Source: Gracilaria vermiculophylla (lineage: Eukaryota > Rhodophyta > Florideophyceae > Gracilariales > Gracilariaceae). From it: a DNA stretch of 64,000 nt. The notes under the pieces were generated by a model, which did no database searches, was not told the origin of the DNA, and saw only the letters and a list, made by a program, of their open reading frames with translations. Where the stretch lies: the NCBI GenBank assembly GCA_019155205.2, contig JAHNZQ020003148.1, forward strand, positions 1,009,459 through 1,073,458, read 5' to 3'. Shown here piece by piece: positions 46,130 through 57,795 of this stretch. How positions within the stretch are numbered: position 1 is the stretch's first letter; each line of letters opens with the position of its first letter. A program made the translations under genes and the position numbers.

Positions 46130-46551
46130 CCGTTAGGCGTATGAAACCCTGGGGATGGTAATTAGTCTACGGTAGCGGGGGAATAGGAGATCCTTGAGTT
46201 GGAGCACAGCTCCTTGAACGGTAGTTGCATTGTGAATGGGCCATGCCCGATCGCCTAGCGACACGACGTGCCGCCGCGGAAGCGTCCAAAAAGCGGGCAA
46301 TGGCGGCCCAGAGGCGAAAAAAAGGACTTCAGATGAGAGATAGATAGCGGAAAACGAAGAAAAAACCCCGGTTTGGGGCCCCCTCCCCTTTTTCTAAACG
46401 GAAACGCCTATACGGAAATGCATTTTCGCCTCAGATTGGCGTATTATCTTCTGACGACGTTCTCCGGTATGTGTCCCGGAGGTTCTTCCGTGTCTTCTTT
46501 TGAGTTATACTCGTACCGGCCAACGCAGTACAGTATCCCTGCAGAGGTTTG
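46130..46551. other. spacer between antisense ORF and pol
   Basis: About 420 bp between two convergent reading frames. 46195-46480 is shared with 240-545 at the window start, so it is part of the element. Confidence 0.5.
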
Positions 46552-47745
46552 TCAGTGAGAGACGAGATTGTCCACGGCATAGAGGATATCACTTTGACGG
46601 GTCATGATGGCGTCTGGAGCTTCCATCAATAGTTTACCGAAAGGTGTGATGAGATTTTCAGTTTCCAGAGTTGTCGTCGCTTTTGAGGTGGACGGAGAAG
46701 GAAATTTCGCGGGTGACCACTGAGGTGCGGTGGCGGGCATTCCTGAAGGGTTAAGTATCGGACTCTCGTCGCCCGATCACGGGAAACAATGTCCGGAAGC
46801 CTGTTTACCTCAACGGCGATAGTTTCCTTGTAGGTGTTCAGGACTTATTAAGGCCCTGAGGTGTTCGGCGCCAGCTTGCGCGTGACATCTGGCGGTTCAT
46901 GGATGTCTGCCCATATTGTCGAGGAAAACCTCGTCGCCTTCCTTCAGGTGCATGACGTCTTTTACATTCCGATCGAAATCCTGTTTATATCTGCTCTGCG
47001 AGGCTTTGCATTTCTCCTTTGTGAGGGAGAGTACGTCCTCACACTGCCTTAAGATGAAGCGTTTTGCTTGAGCCGCTGTTGGTACCTATCGCCCATCCGC
47101 CGGGTGCGCCGTGGCGTGTGCCGCAATGAAGGCACAGAGCGGGATGAGCGACAGTTCCAGATTAAAATGAGCGGTCCGCATGGAGTGGTGCACCTGCAGG
47201 TTGTATGCATACGTGGACGGGCCCACGTATGCCTCCAAATACATATGGTGATCTGCGACGTAATGTTTCAACCTTTAGGCGATGGTTTTGTCAAATCTCT
47301 CCGCCTGTTCATTGGTCTGGGGGTGATATGCAGTGGTAAACAACTGCATCATCCCCAGCATTCCAGCGATAGAGCAAAACAGCTTCGCAGCAAACTGGGA
47401 GCAAAACAGCTTCGCAGCAAACTGGGGCCTGTTGTTCATGCAAAGATACAACTAGATTCCATATGGGTAAACCCAATTCTTTAGAACGGTGGCGGTAATT
47501 ACGGTTGCAGTGGTGCTCCGGAGGAGAATTGCGCGCGTGATATCCGAAAGCCGACCGGTGTTCACGAGGATAAATCGGTACCATCTCTCTGACTTGGGGA
47601 GAGGGCTCAAAATGTCCATAACCACGAACTTCAAGGGTCCTGAAGACGGGAACAGGGAGATCGACATCCAGCGTCGGCAGATAGTCCCCCAAGCGGCGGC
47701 GCACGAATGACAGTCCAACACCGTTTGGAAGGCTTCACTAGCCAC
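46552..47745 (-). pseudogene. gypsy integrase remnant
   Basis: Minus-strand pieces in shifting frames. 47745-47452 holds an integrase-like stretch with CHSCAAAWGT and LKFVVMDILSPLPKS (DDE core, first Asp region). 47704-47309 contains a 9-residue tandem duplication. 46740-46552 is the likely C-terminal end. Several frame changes and stops separate them, and the remaining catalytic residues of the integrase core could not be placed. Confidence 0.6.
47373..47426 (-). repeat. perfect 27-bp tandem duplication inside integrase
   Basis: Two identical consecutive 27-bp units (AGCAAAACAGCTTCGCAGCA then AACTGGG). In the minus frame they encode PVCCEAVLL twice. It is not a multiple-copy repeat elsewhere in the window. 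Confidence 0.85.
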
Positions 47746-48017
47746 TTTCGGCCATTATAACTCTCTTCTCATCGTTAAATGCATGCGCAGTTCGGCGGGG
47801 CGCTAGGCAAGGCGAGGGGAAGGCGAAAGATACAGCACCCTCGCAGATAGGCTCGTCGGTGCCACCTTTTGGAGAGGTCCGTGAAGAGGAGCGCGACGTA
47901 CTAGTACGCCGTCTCGGGCTACATAGCATGACGATGATAGAATTCCCACAGTGGCGAGGCACTCCTTACAGTACCCTTCAATGGTGCATGGTCCGTCCCC
48001 GAGGTGAAATGCGCGCT

Positions 48018-48960
48018 TTACAGGTACGGGCGTAAAAGCAACACCGCCCATACGATGGCGAAATATTCGCGCTCCGATGCGGAATAATTCCGATTCGCGG
48101 TTGAAAGGCTGCGACTCCAGTATCCTATAGGTTGCATTCCACCTCCAGAGTGTTTAGTGTAGGAGGGAACAGCCAACCTGATATTTACAGGCGCCTGTGT
48201 CAAACACTGCTCGACCGTTCTGCTTCGGAAGATCCAAGATTGGCGGCTCTGTTAGACTCCTCTTTACCGTATTAAAGGCTCCAAACTCTTCGTCCGTCAG
48301 GAACGCCAATTGCCTTGGCTTGTCGTTCTCCAAGACGCGACTTAACGGCGCCGCAATGCGGGAGAAATTCCGGACAAAGCTCCGAAAGACATTTCGGAAC
48401 CCAAGAAGGAGTGAGGCTCCATCTGCTTTGTGGCAGGTTGGGCTTCGTTGATGGCATCCTGAGTTTTTGTGAAAACCTGTAGGCGGCCCGGGAGCAGAAC
48501 GTGCCCCAGGTAGCCCACCAAGGACATGAAAACGAAACACTTCACCAGCTTCAACGTGAGTCCAGCATCTTTCAGAAGTTGGAGCACGTGCTTCACATGC
48601 ATGAAGAGCTCCTCCACGCTGCGAGAGTATATAATGTCATCCTCGATATACATAAGGACGTGCTGCCACTTCACCTTTGACAGTATTATGTCCACCGCTC
48701 GTTGGAACGTAGTGGGTGCATTCTTCAATCCGAATGGCATCCTTAAGAGTCTGAAAAATCCACAGTGCGAGGTGAAAGTGGTCTTGTCCGTATCCGAGTC
48801 ATCCATCTCAATCTTCCAGTAGCCGCTGTTGGCTCCCAGCGTGGAGAAAACGGACGCATCACCTAATAAGTCAATACATTCATCCATACGGGCTATCGGG
48901 TACGAATGGCGTACTGTCACCTCGTTAAGGCGTCTATGGTCAGTGCAAAATCTCTAGGAT
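48018..48960 (-). pseudogene. gypsy reverse transcriptase and RNase H, broken
   Basis: The RT palm is read at 48920-48342: SVFSTLGANSGYWKIEMDDSDTDKTTF, the FRLLRMPFGLKNAPTTFQR block, and the active-site box MYIEDDIIYS, where the usual YxDD reads YIED. Upstream the frame meets a TAG at 48955-48957, in the position of the usual Trp after KKDGS. RNase H follows in other frames: FDTGACKYQVG (near 48210) and YWSRSLSTANRNYSASEREY (near 48100). The stop and the frame changes make it non-functional. Confidence 0.85.
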
Positions 48961-49883
48961 CCATCTTTCTTCTTTAAAAACACCACTGGGTAGGCCCATT
49001 CGGAATTGGACGGCTTGACAAAGCCCTTGTCCACGATCAGGTGGACCTCATTGCGTTCAAAATCTCGCGCATGGGGCCCAGCCATTTTCGGGAGTTGGTA
49101 TACCTGTTTCGCATCAGGTGTGAACTTAATCCGTGGGGCCAAGGCTTGACAGTAAAGAGCCACGCGTAGCCTCTGCGCGTGATCCTGAGAATTTTCCTGG
49201 ATAAAGGGGATTGAAGTGTCAATATGGGATAGCTGCTGCGGTTTCGCATCAAGATGCCACGTGTTCTGCTGAGGAGAAACCGGTCTGGGTACTGGACTGT
49301 GCACTGGCGTCGTACGTGCAAGTGGGACAGGCTGCAATCCAATTGGAACGTGGTAACCGTAGTTTCCTTGAAGGGAGCGGATATCGTGATACGCGGTTCG
49401 ATAACTTCCGCTCTCGCTTGATGTGTCCTTAAGGTTCTGGAAGTTCTTTTCCCGTTCCTGCAAGATGGCGGCTCTCATTACCGGGGTTAAAGTAGTACAG
49501 TTTACTGGCTCTCGAGACAAGCTAATCCTGCAAGTCGGTAGATAGCCCCAAGGGTTCGGGAATCAGACACTCCTGTAAGATCCTGCCGAGGGGTACAAGG
49601 TGGAAGACGAGGGTGTCCTCGTCCTATACGGTGCTCCCTGAGATGAGGCGTATGTGAGAGCAAGAACCTCTTGCTCTCTTTCGAGCGTGAGCTCGTCGAG
49701 CTCCCCTGAGGTGCTGGAGTCCAACGTCAGGAGGGGTGCCCGACGGTTCCTTAAGGCCGTCGGTTTGTCCGAAAACGGAGCATGGCTGAGACCAGCGGCA
49801 CGTTGGGTATCCCCATAGAATTCTTCGAAATGTGCTAGCTCTGTATAGGTGGTCCTTGGGTGCGTTTTCAAGCGAATACGCAC
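48954..49883 (-). pseudogene. gypsy gag C-terminus, degenerate zinc knuckle and start of RT
   Basis: 49883-49563 is the end of the gag capsid-like region (TTYTELAHFEEFYGDT). 49520-48954 starts at SREPVNC, where the related copy at 62.0 kb reads CRICLSREPVHC; here Cys to Ser and His to Asn changes destroy the knuckle. It then passes directly into the RT leader (GFVKPSNSEWAYPVVFLKKKDGS). The protease of the related copy is absent between them, so this is an internal deletion. Confidence 0.7.
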
Positions 49884-51046
49884 CCTGGCGCGGATCGAAG
49901 GAAGAAGTCGCTCGACATGCTAATCTTTAACCGCCGTTTAGAGTACGCGTTCCCACACCGCAAGGCCTTCGTCCACAGCTTCTGTGAGATCTCCGTTTTT
50001 GTCAGTCCCGTATTATGCCTTTAGAAGGTGCCTTAAGCGTCAGCATCGGCTCTCACCTTGTCCGTTGTGTACATCTTGAGGAGTAACTACACCACCTCCG
50101 GGCACGTCGTCAAGATCTCTATTCCAGGATCATCCACAATGGTGCTTACACCCGTGAGGCGCGGCTGCATTAGCGAGTGCGCTTGACCTGTGAGGTGGAA
50201 CTGAAAGCACCACACGGCGGAACCTTCATGGACACCATTGGTATTACACGCTGAACGGAAGCGTGTGAAAAAATTAAACGCAAATAATGGGTCTTCACCT
50301 CAGAAGGAGCGCTTTTTTGTCCGAATATCTATCCAGCCCTGGATCGTCGTGAGTCATTTAGCGACCGACTCGTCGTAAAGAGTGGAGCTATCATTCTACC
50401 GGTAGGCGTCATAAACTACCACTTTGGCTATGAGGTCGTTACGTGGGGCGACCTTCCTGACTCGTCTGCTTTTCTCCTTCGGATGTATACTGTCCTTCGA
50501 GCTGGGGCTTTTTACGAATTCAGTATCTGAGCTTCTCTCTAAACTGGTGTCTTGCTTTCTGCTTTTCTCCCTCCGTTTCTTTCGACGTCTTTCTTTTAGG
50601 GTTTTTTCGTGCCTGGCGTTACCTCTGCTATCGCGATTCACCAAAGGAGTATCCTGTCCTTCTGTTTTGCTTGTGAAGTACTTTGCAAGCGGTATTCTGT
50701 CCTCCTCCGTAAAGCGACAGGTCCAGACGTTGTATAGCAATATTCATGAAGTGTTCCTGTTTCCCTACGGCAGTTTGCTTTTCTCCTCTGGCGTAGGGGG
50801 TGGCAGTATCCTGTCCTTCTCTGCCTGAAGTCACATTAAATTTTGATAGAGGGAACCTCTCCTGCACGGAATAATGACTTTGAAACGCAGCTGCGGGGAG
50901 TAGATGCCTGGTTTGGGAACGAACCTCTAAACTGGTAAAATCTGAGATCACCCCTAGGAAGGGGTCCGAATCCAGCAAGGCATCCAGAACATGGTAAGCA
51001 CTTTCCGTTGAGATTTCACGCAGAAGGGCGTGGCGGCACGCTCTAA

Positions 51047-52329
51047 TACAGTCTGTTTCAAAATCATAACAAGTTGGTGTCAAAGTAAAAAAATGATGAT
51101 TTTGGTACTGTACGGCTACAAAATTGAGTTTCAAAATAAATTCAAGTCCAAAAACCGTTTCAAAAACATAACATCTTTATCAACTTTAAGTCTCTTTTGG
51201 CGACTCAGTAACTACTTTTCCCACCTTTTTGCTAAATAACGCTAATACAACGTTTAGGCATTGAATTGATGTAGCCATTAATTGTCGAAACTGAAATATT
51301 GTCCCAGCAATTCTTAATACGGTTTTTTAAATCAAAAACTGTGCTGAATTGCCTGCCATGGCTATAAATCATTCTTGATAATAGACCCCATACATTTTCA
51401 ATGGGGTTCAAGTCCGGTGAGCGCGCTGGCCATTCCATGACATGAATGCTTGCTTCTTGTAGCCAGCCTGACACCAATTTAGATTTGTGTACCGGGGCAT
51501 TATCTTGTTGAAAAACAAAATTTTCTCCGTGTACACAATATCCAAAAGGTAGCATGTAGTTATAAAGAACTTCCTGATAGCGTGCAGAGTCCATACTTTC
51601 ATCAATAAAGGCAATTTCTGTTTTTTCATACTTTGATACACCAGCCCATACCATTACAGAACCACCTCCAGAATGTCTTGTATAAAATTCTGAACGTTTC
51701 TTTCTAAGATCATGCCAGTAATACTTAAAACAATATGGACGATCCAAGTTAAACTTTTTTTCGTCAGAAAATATTGCTGTGCTCCATTGATCTTTCCAGC
51801 GGGCCATGTTTGCACACCAAGATATTTTTTTTGCTTATGATGTTCTTTCAAAAAGAAAGTTTTCCTCATCCTTTTATACTTGAACCAATTTTTTATTATT
51901 AATTTCCCTCCACATTGTTGACTTAGATACATTAAGGTTTTAGTTTTTTGCAATATTTTTGCACGAAACTTTTCCTCGACAAAGTTACCGTTTACTACCA
52001 CGCTTATCTGCTGGACTGAGAAGATTGGGACGCCCAGTACATTTTTTTTCTCCATAACTTGCTGGGTTTTTAAGAAACCAGAGATTGGTAGCAGAATGAC
52101 GCTTCAAATGTCGGCCAATTTTGGCACATGATTTTCCGTTAGCGTTCAATTGTATAATTTCAAGCTGTTCGGAGCGCGAAAGAGTCGATCCTCAAGCCAT
52201 ATTGATGGATGTTGATGATGTATTGTTATTATCATGTAACGGTTTTTACTTATATGCTCTGCAAAAGGCGCACTGCAGTACTACTTCGGCGCGTTTTTTA
52301 GGCGTGGTATGATTCTGAAACGCACTGTA
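51047..52329 (-). mobile_element. Tc1/mariner transposon, copy 2 (1279 bp plus flanking TA), nested in gag
   Basis: Inverted copy of 8787-10063. It runs from 51049 (CAGTCTGTTTCAAAATCAT) to 52327 (GATTCTGAAACGCACTG), with TA on both sides. Its flanks rejoin the gypsy gag sequence seen uninterrupted at 63480-63530, so the host site is known. Confidence 0.9.
51185..52202 (-). pseudogene. Tc1-family (DD34E) transposase, inactivated
   Basis: The start ATG is near 52202. The third codon is TGA, where copy 1 has an Arg codon. Frame changes lie between 52200 and 51807. From 51807 the catalytic core is open: FSDEKKF, QQDNAPVHKS and PDLNPIENVW, again DD34E. A TAG replaces the Gln codon of copy 1 at 51232-51234, 9 codons before the end. 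Lesions differ from those of copy 1. Confidence 0.85.
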
Positions 52330-52881
52330 TGTGCCTCAACACCTGCAGTAATTCTTTTGATCAGCTCCTGTGAGATCCAATCCGTAACGATCGGGGCCAT
52401 GTACTCCAGAAGGACGTTAGCCGGCGGGTCTTCCCATCCCTGCAGTTCCTAGGGTGGCGGCTGCGATGCCTTGCGAGGATCTTCAACCTCCACGTCGGCG
52501 TTCTCCAGAGGTGTCGCGGGGGATTCCGCTTGCCTTAGATCGTGCACTTTCCTATGGCGAATCCTGAAACGCTTCACAGAGAATCTAGGATTCCTAAGGA
52601 GACTTTCAGCGTCCTCCAGTCTAACAGCCATCTCCTTGGAAGCGCTGCGCGTGCTGCGCCCACCAACGGAGTTGGTCGCTTGAGGGTCCTGTAGAAGGGT
52701 TTCCATTCGGGGTTCTGAGTGGTATACATAAGAGTAGGTCGAGGGTGATTTTATCTCACTTCCAAATCCTATTAACGAAAAATTTAAGTTTTTGGTTCAG
52801 ATCGTTGCAGACTAGCAGCGCCGGTCTGTCGTGACCCTTGCGATTTCTTTAGGAAACTGACCTTATAAGTCGAAAACCAGT

Positions 52882-53435
52882 TGTGGTACCGTCAATTCTC
52901 CTTTAGAGGTAGTAGTGCACAACGTCCGGTAGTAGTTTTTCTTTACTTCAAAGGTGCGAGTTCCTAAAGTTGCTCTCCGGTAATCGCTGTCACGAGCCGG
53001 GGGAATCCTGAAAATAGATCCGCAAACACCAAGCGGAGAGGGAGGTTGACTGCGCGGACAATGCTCCTACGGGCGCTGCTACGAGGGGACCTGGGGATTG
53101 GCGACTTGGAAACCTAAGGATATTCGACGAGAGTTTCCAACCGAAAAAATAGACGCAGACTCAAGGGTGCCTGGTTTTCTTCGCCAGAGCGGGAGCTCGA
53201 CCGGCAAATTAAGTACCACCCTGGAAGCCCGCCACGGCAGATCAGACTACTGTAGTAATTACTTGCACCAATTAGCTAAAAATAAATCTAAATTCTACCC
53301 TTCCTCAAGGGTACTGTAGCGCATGTGGGCCGAATAATGCACCACGCGGCTCAGTGAATAAAATACGAACCTTGCTTAGGAATATCCTGTCGTAAAGCCC
53401 CGTGACAATATTAACTTAGGATCCACTGCAGCGCG
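52882..53435 (-). repeat. gypsy-family LTR L4 (5' LTR of the element at 42.9-53.4 kb)
   Basis: 554 bp. On the plus strand it starts TGTGGTACCGTCAATTC and ends near CACTGCAGCGCG. In gag orientation it ends GACGGTACCACA and is followed by ACTGGTTTTCGAC, the likely primer-binding region, as after the LTR at 59106-59659. Confidence 0.75.
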
Positions 53436-54599
53436 TGCCTCCAACCCGACTTTTGAGACAATCTCACGACTATTGTTGTTATATTTCTGGCAACGCCGTC
53501 GTATTTCACCTTCTCTTGGTCTTTTTTTTTGTGCTGTGGTACGCATCGGAGTTACGCCTGGCACAGTGCTCACCATGAATTTTGCTGAAGCTATCCACGA
53601 CTTTTTAAGACTACAATAACATTCGGAGCCAACAAAACCAGCCAAAACTAAGCAGAATACCACAATATGAGTTTCATATATAATTATTATTCCCTATTAC
53701 AGTACAGCTACAAAAGCAATAGATTGCTGTAGCACCCTGGAATGTAACGAATAGCACAATGACAAAAACGAGTCACAAAATCTGTCCTGCAACTCTCAAT
53801 TGAATCACGGTTTTTCATCTATATCATAGTGATTGTCTTTATTCTTTGATAATATTGATTGGGCTTGATAGCTCTACTTTTCAAAGTTTAATGTAAAACT
53901 TTGAACCCATACATAACTATCACAAACCCCATTTTTAGAAAAGTAATTAGCGAATTTAGGAAAGAAGCATTAACTGATGGTGCTCTCGATCACTAAACGC
54001 AACTGAATATTCCATTGTTTTTGGCAGAGTACCACCTGACTCGAGAAGCGAACTATTTTTTATGTACAATACATTAATAAAACAAGAAAACAAAACATCT
54101 TTTGTCTGCATGTTCTTTGTCTTCTGCCTTGATACGCATCAAAGGCAAATTGTGTTCAAAGTTCTACGCACCAATACATATGTAGCAGTTCGTATGCCAT
54201 CTGATATAAAACTTATGGCATTCGAACGGCATCTACCTCGTGTCCTCCAGCTTTTCTGGAAGTATACTACGTGGAATATGGTTTAGAACCGTAACGGGAG
54301 AAACTTTGAATCTAAATTACAAAATATGTTTCAAAATGGGTCGATGCATGAGCAATCGGAAGGAAATATTTTGGTTTTTGTCCCAAATGACATGCGAAAT
54401 GTCTCTTCCATAAATGCACCATACGCTATGCATAACGCAATAGTTGTCACGTGAAGAAGGTTTTGTAGAAAACTGCAAAATACATAAGATAAATTTGGAG
54501 CCTGTTATGCAATGGATTCTGAGGGCCGTTCCTAACAAGCACATGAATGTGTGTGCTTTATTGAGATTTTTATATTACTTTCTGCTCTCATCCAAGCAG
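53436..54599. other. AT-rich intergenic DNA
   Basis: Short ORFs only (75 codons or fewer). Nothing recognised. Confidence 0.45.
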
Positions 54600-55800
54600 A
54601 AAGACGCCTTATTTGCCACCCAGGTCCACAGTAAACCTTCTGAAGGTCTTGACGGGCAATGAAGACGTCATATCCGCCCCGTCGTTCTCTACAGGCCAGC
54701 CAGAATCCCACAAGTGCCCGTATTCCGCAGTACCGCACATTCTCCTTACTTGTCACCCCGTACTGTCATCCTCGTATATAGTCAATGCCGCTGTGTCTGC
54801 TTTGTTGTACGGCCAGTTTCTCGCCCAGTGCACGTTATATGCGTAATTGAGGTTTGCCACAGACATCACTTGCGCGCCGGTGTCCTCTGCTTGAATAATG
54901 TGTACCGGCGGGGCCTTGGCATCTTCCGCCAAGCCGTCCATGGGTAGGAAAGAGTGCGCCCGTGAATTGATGTTATACTTCCAAGCATGATCGTCGATTC
55001 AAAACGTCTTGAACGCAATGAGAGTGGAGATGCCGCGGTCGGCATCGTCATTCCCGGGGAACATTGCGTCGGGATACGCATCGAAATGGATGTAAATCGC
55101 ATTCCCCGCCTTGCTACTTCTTGCGATGAGCAGCCCACAACGGGGGCTTAACTACCAAGAGAAAAGTGCTGCAAAAATTTTGCTTAAGACCCTGCGGGAA
55201 CTTAACATACTTCGCAGTGCCATGTTCCAGCCCCAGCACAGTGACAGGCATCACGTTTTAGATCCAGTACATGCGACACGGGTTGTTGTTCTTAAAATGC
55301 TTTCCCATTCTCTGTCTCCACACCATCTGTGGCAGCACGCCGTCGGGGTAGACGAAGTTGAAAAGCGCCGCCCACGCAGGATACAATATCCCGCCGCCGG
55401 ACGAGTTAACGGCAATCCCGGTACACTGCCACGCTTCCATCATTTGCGCTACGTTGTGGACCCGCCAGGGTAACCTGTCAGTGTTCATCATATTCAGCTC
55501 CCTCCGCCCAGCCCCAACCAGCGTGAGCGGGCCTCGCAGTGCGATAAAGGAAGTGTACCAGTCTTCAAACATGGACCCATCCGGGTGTATCTCGTGAGTC
55601 ATGTACGCTCCAATGAAACACGTAAAGCACTGTTCTAGGCTTGCGATGAACCCCGTATATCCGCTGGACGACAAAACAGCCGACGCATACGTATCAAACT
55701 CCTGTTCTTCGTCAAGCTCTAAGTAAGAAATGTACAGGTGCCCAGTTGCTGGGGATGCGGTGCAGGTGTTGTGCAGCGTTGGGTGACGTTCGCAAGCTCT
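54600..55800 (-). pseudogene. pseudogene of an unrecognised protein
   Basis: Minus-strand reading from about 55760: a well-formed globular stretch (YISYLELDEEQEFDTYASA, FIASLEQCFTCFIGAYMTHE, RGPLTLVGAGRRELNMMNTD, GGGILYPAWAALFNFVYPDG). A stop at 55258 is followed in the same frame by about 40 more residues. Then a frameshift near 55135 leads into HFDAYPDAMFPGNDDADRG and MDGLAEDAKAPPVHIIQAED, with TGA codons near 54993 and 54753. The composition (many Trp, Tyr, Cys, Gly) indicates a real folded protein of some 400 residues that has decayed. I do not recognise the family and cannot tell host gene from transposon gene. Confidence 0.5.
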
Positions 55801-57795
55801 GCAGCGCTGTTCCCCACGGCGTTTTTGATATTACTGAACTGCTTCTTCAACATAGTTGCCGGAGAAAATGTGATGAGGCGTTCGTTGTAATTTGCATCAC
55901 TAATATGTCACCTATATTTCTCAACTTTATCTACTGATTTGTCACTAAACCTGCTTTCAACGATTCTCAAAAACAACTCTTTCTTTACGTAGGCACCAAT
56001 CTGGTTTCTCGTCAAGTTCTATCCAAAATCTTCTATCAACTCAAAACGTGCTCTTTCATCGTCATGAAGCAGTTCGAAAACTCAAGCAATTTCATTCAGA
56101 GAAAATTGTTGTCCAGAATGTCCGCCATGCTCTTCAAAATTGGGTTGTTATTAGTTGATTTCAGATGAATCTTCCACATTTGCTATTCCTTGTTTTATTT
56201 TCGAAGCTCACGACGTGCCTTCCCTCTTTCTTTTTCAGGTTAATGATTCAAATTGTGTTCTATATCTGGTACGTTTATAATCAAATCCTTCTTTGTAGTA
56301 CTTTTTTCCATGCATAAAATTGTTTTGCAAAATTCTTTCGCTGAATAAACTCATCCAAAATCTTATCCTTGCGTTTTTGTACAAAAAAGAATACCATTGC
56401 TCTCGATAATGATTCATTTTTGTTATGATGGCTTATTCTTAGAACTCACTTCTTATTCAAAGCCTTCAAATAGTTTCTTGTCAAAGATTTCAAAAATGCG
56501 TACCAATGAATCATTGTAATGCAATTACGGTAGCTTGCTAGACAAACAATGCATTCAACTCATTTATGTTATGTATTGGATGGAAAATATGGTTTTGGAC
56601 TGGATTACCTTCTTTCAATTTTTTATGTGGATGGGCACAAACTTTGTCATTAGCCTTGCCAACTTTCGTCCATTCATGCGTAGGACTTATTACACTTAAA
56701 CAGATGGGGTGCATATTATCCCACCGGTTGCAATGATTTTAAATAAGGGCCTATTTTTCCATCCACAGATTGTTAGATCGTAACCGGTAGGTGTTGCCAG
56801 CAAGAGGAAGAGATCGATAAAGATCTCGATCTGGTGCCATACATGTGAACGCCGGTCCAGTGCTGGAAACGGATTCGTCACAATGAAGCCAAGTGGCATA
56901 CTTTTAATAGTAGAGAAAAGCCATACTTACAGCGCACCCCATCAGGGTACGATCAGGGACTATCAGGACAACTTTAAGAAAATGTTTCGCTGGCCAATAA
57001 GAACGCTGAAATGGGCGTGCATCCGCAGATTTGCGCTTGTTCGGAACGGCCCTGACTTTTGTAAGGTGTGGCACGCAATGGCTTACTGGACCGACGGGCC
57101 GACTCATAGAGGCAATTAGAACTTAGATGCAGTTGTGGCTGAAGCTTAATCAGCGACCTTGTTAGCCGGTTGTAGTGGCAACGACGGCTTGATAGAACAA
57201 CTTTGAGCCGCGGCCGAATGCTCAGCAGTAGCTGTGTCCCGCCAGTGACTAGAAGAAGTGTAGATGGACGTTGACCTTGATAGGTGGGGACGAAAGAAGA
57301 CGGCAAACACTACACCATGCCATTGACGTCGGGGAGTGCAGAGGTCATTGGCTCTTGGTGAGCTCCGAGCAGTTGTAACAGATCTACCGAAGTCCAAGCG
57401 GGCTTCGGCGTATTTTGGAGGTCGAGATGAGTAAATATCATAGCTAAATGTCAAATGGATCAATTTGAAATATGAATGGTCGAATGCATATACCCGTGTA
57501 GAGACGGTTTGCATTATTGACAAATGTGGGCTGCAAGTGTGATGCTGCGCCAGCGCTATGCTAACGCAGCCCTATCGATGCGCCATAGTACAACACTTCT
57601 TCCATGAGCACGCTTGTGTCAAGAAGGCGAGAGTTTTCAATTGTAAATGACCAGCTGGTGCTTTGGTTTAGCGACGAGCTTTTTCTTTCTTCATTTCGAA
57701 AGTAAGTGGGGGACTTTGTTGGGTATGGTGATGTAGAGGATAGATGCACTCTGTCAGTTTCAGTGGCGTTTGTCGGGCAGTCCTTTCCAAATGAC
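55801..57795. other. intergenic DNA, no gene supported
   Basis: AT-rich to 56.7 kb, then mixed. The largest ORF (57146-57523, minus, 125 codons) overlaps another frame and has no motif. Confidence 0.4.

Larger units (their letters stand above)
50396..52706 (-). pseudogene. gypsy gag, split by a Tc1 element
   Basis: The N-terminal part (52706-52449: METLLQDPQATNSVGGRSTRSASKEM) and the later part (51040-50396, with repeated GQDT motifs and the Arg/Lys-rich RRRKKRREK tract) match the gag of the copy at 59816-60886. The Tc1 element 51049-52327 is inserted between them. Remaining sequence has further frame changes. Confidence 0.8.
42948..53435 (-). mobile_element. degenerate Ty3/gypsy LTR retrotransposon with antisense ORF and nested Tc1 insertion
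   Basis: Order on the minus strand: 5' LTR (53435-52882), gag (from about 52700, split by a Tc1 element at 51049-52327), zinc knuckle (near 49500), reverse transcriptase, RNase H, integrase (to about 46550), then the plus-strand antisense ORF (44250-46129) and the 3' LTR (43500-42948). The protease seen in the copy at 61.1-61.7 kb is missing: zinc knuckle and RT are joined directly, so a deletion lies near 49150. Many stops and frameshifts make the element inactive. Confidence 0.8.

Noticed and set aside
42948..53435. A 5-bp target-site duplication proving L3 and L4 are an original LTR pair
   Set aside because: The flanking pentamers do not match and the two LTRs differ at many positions; pairing rests on order and orientation only.
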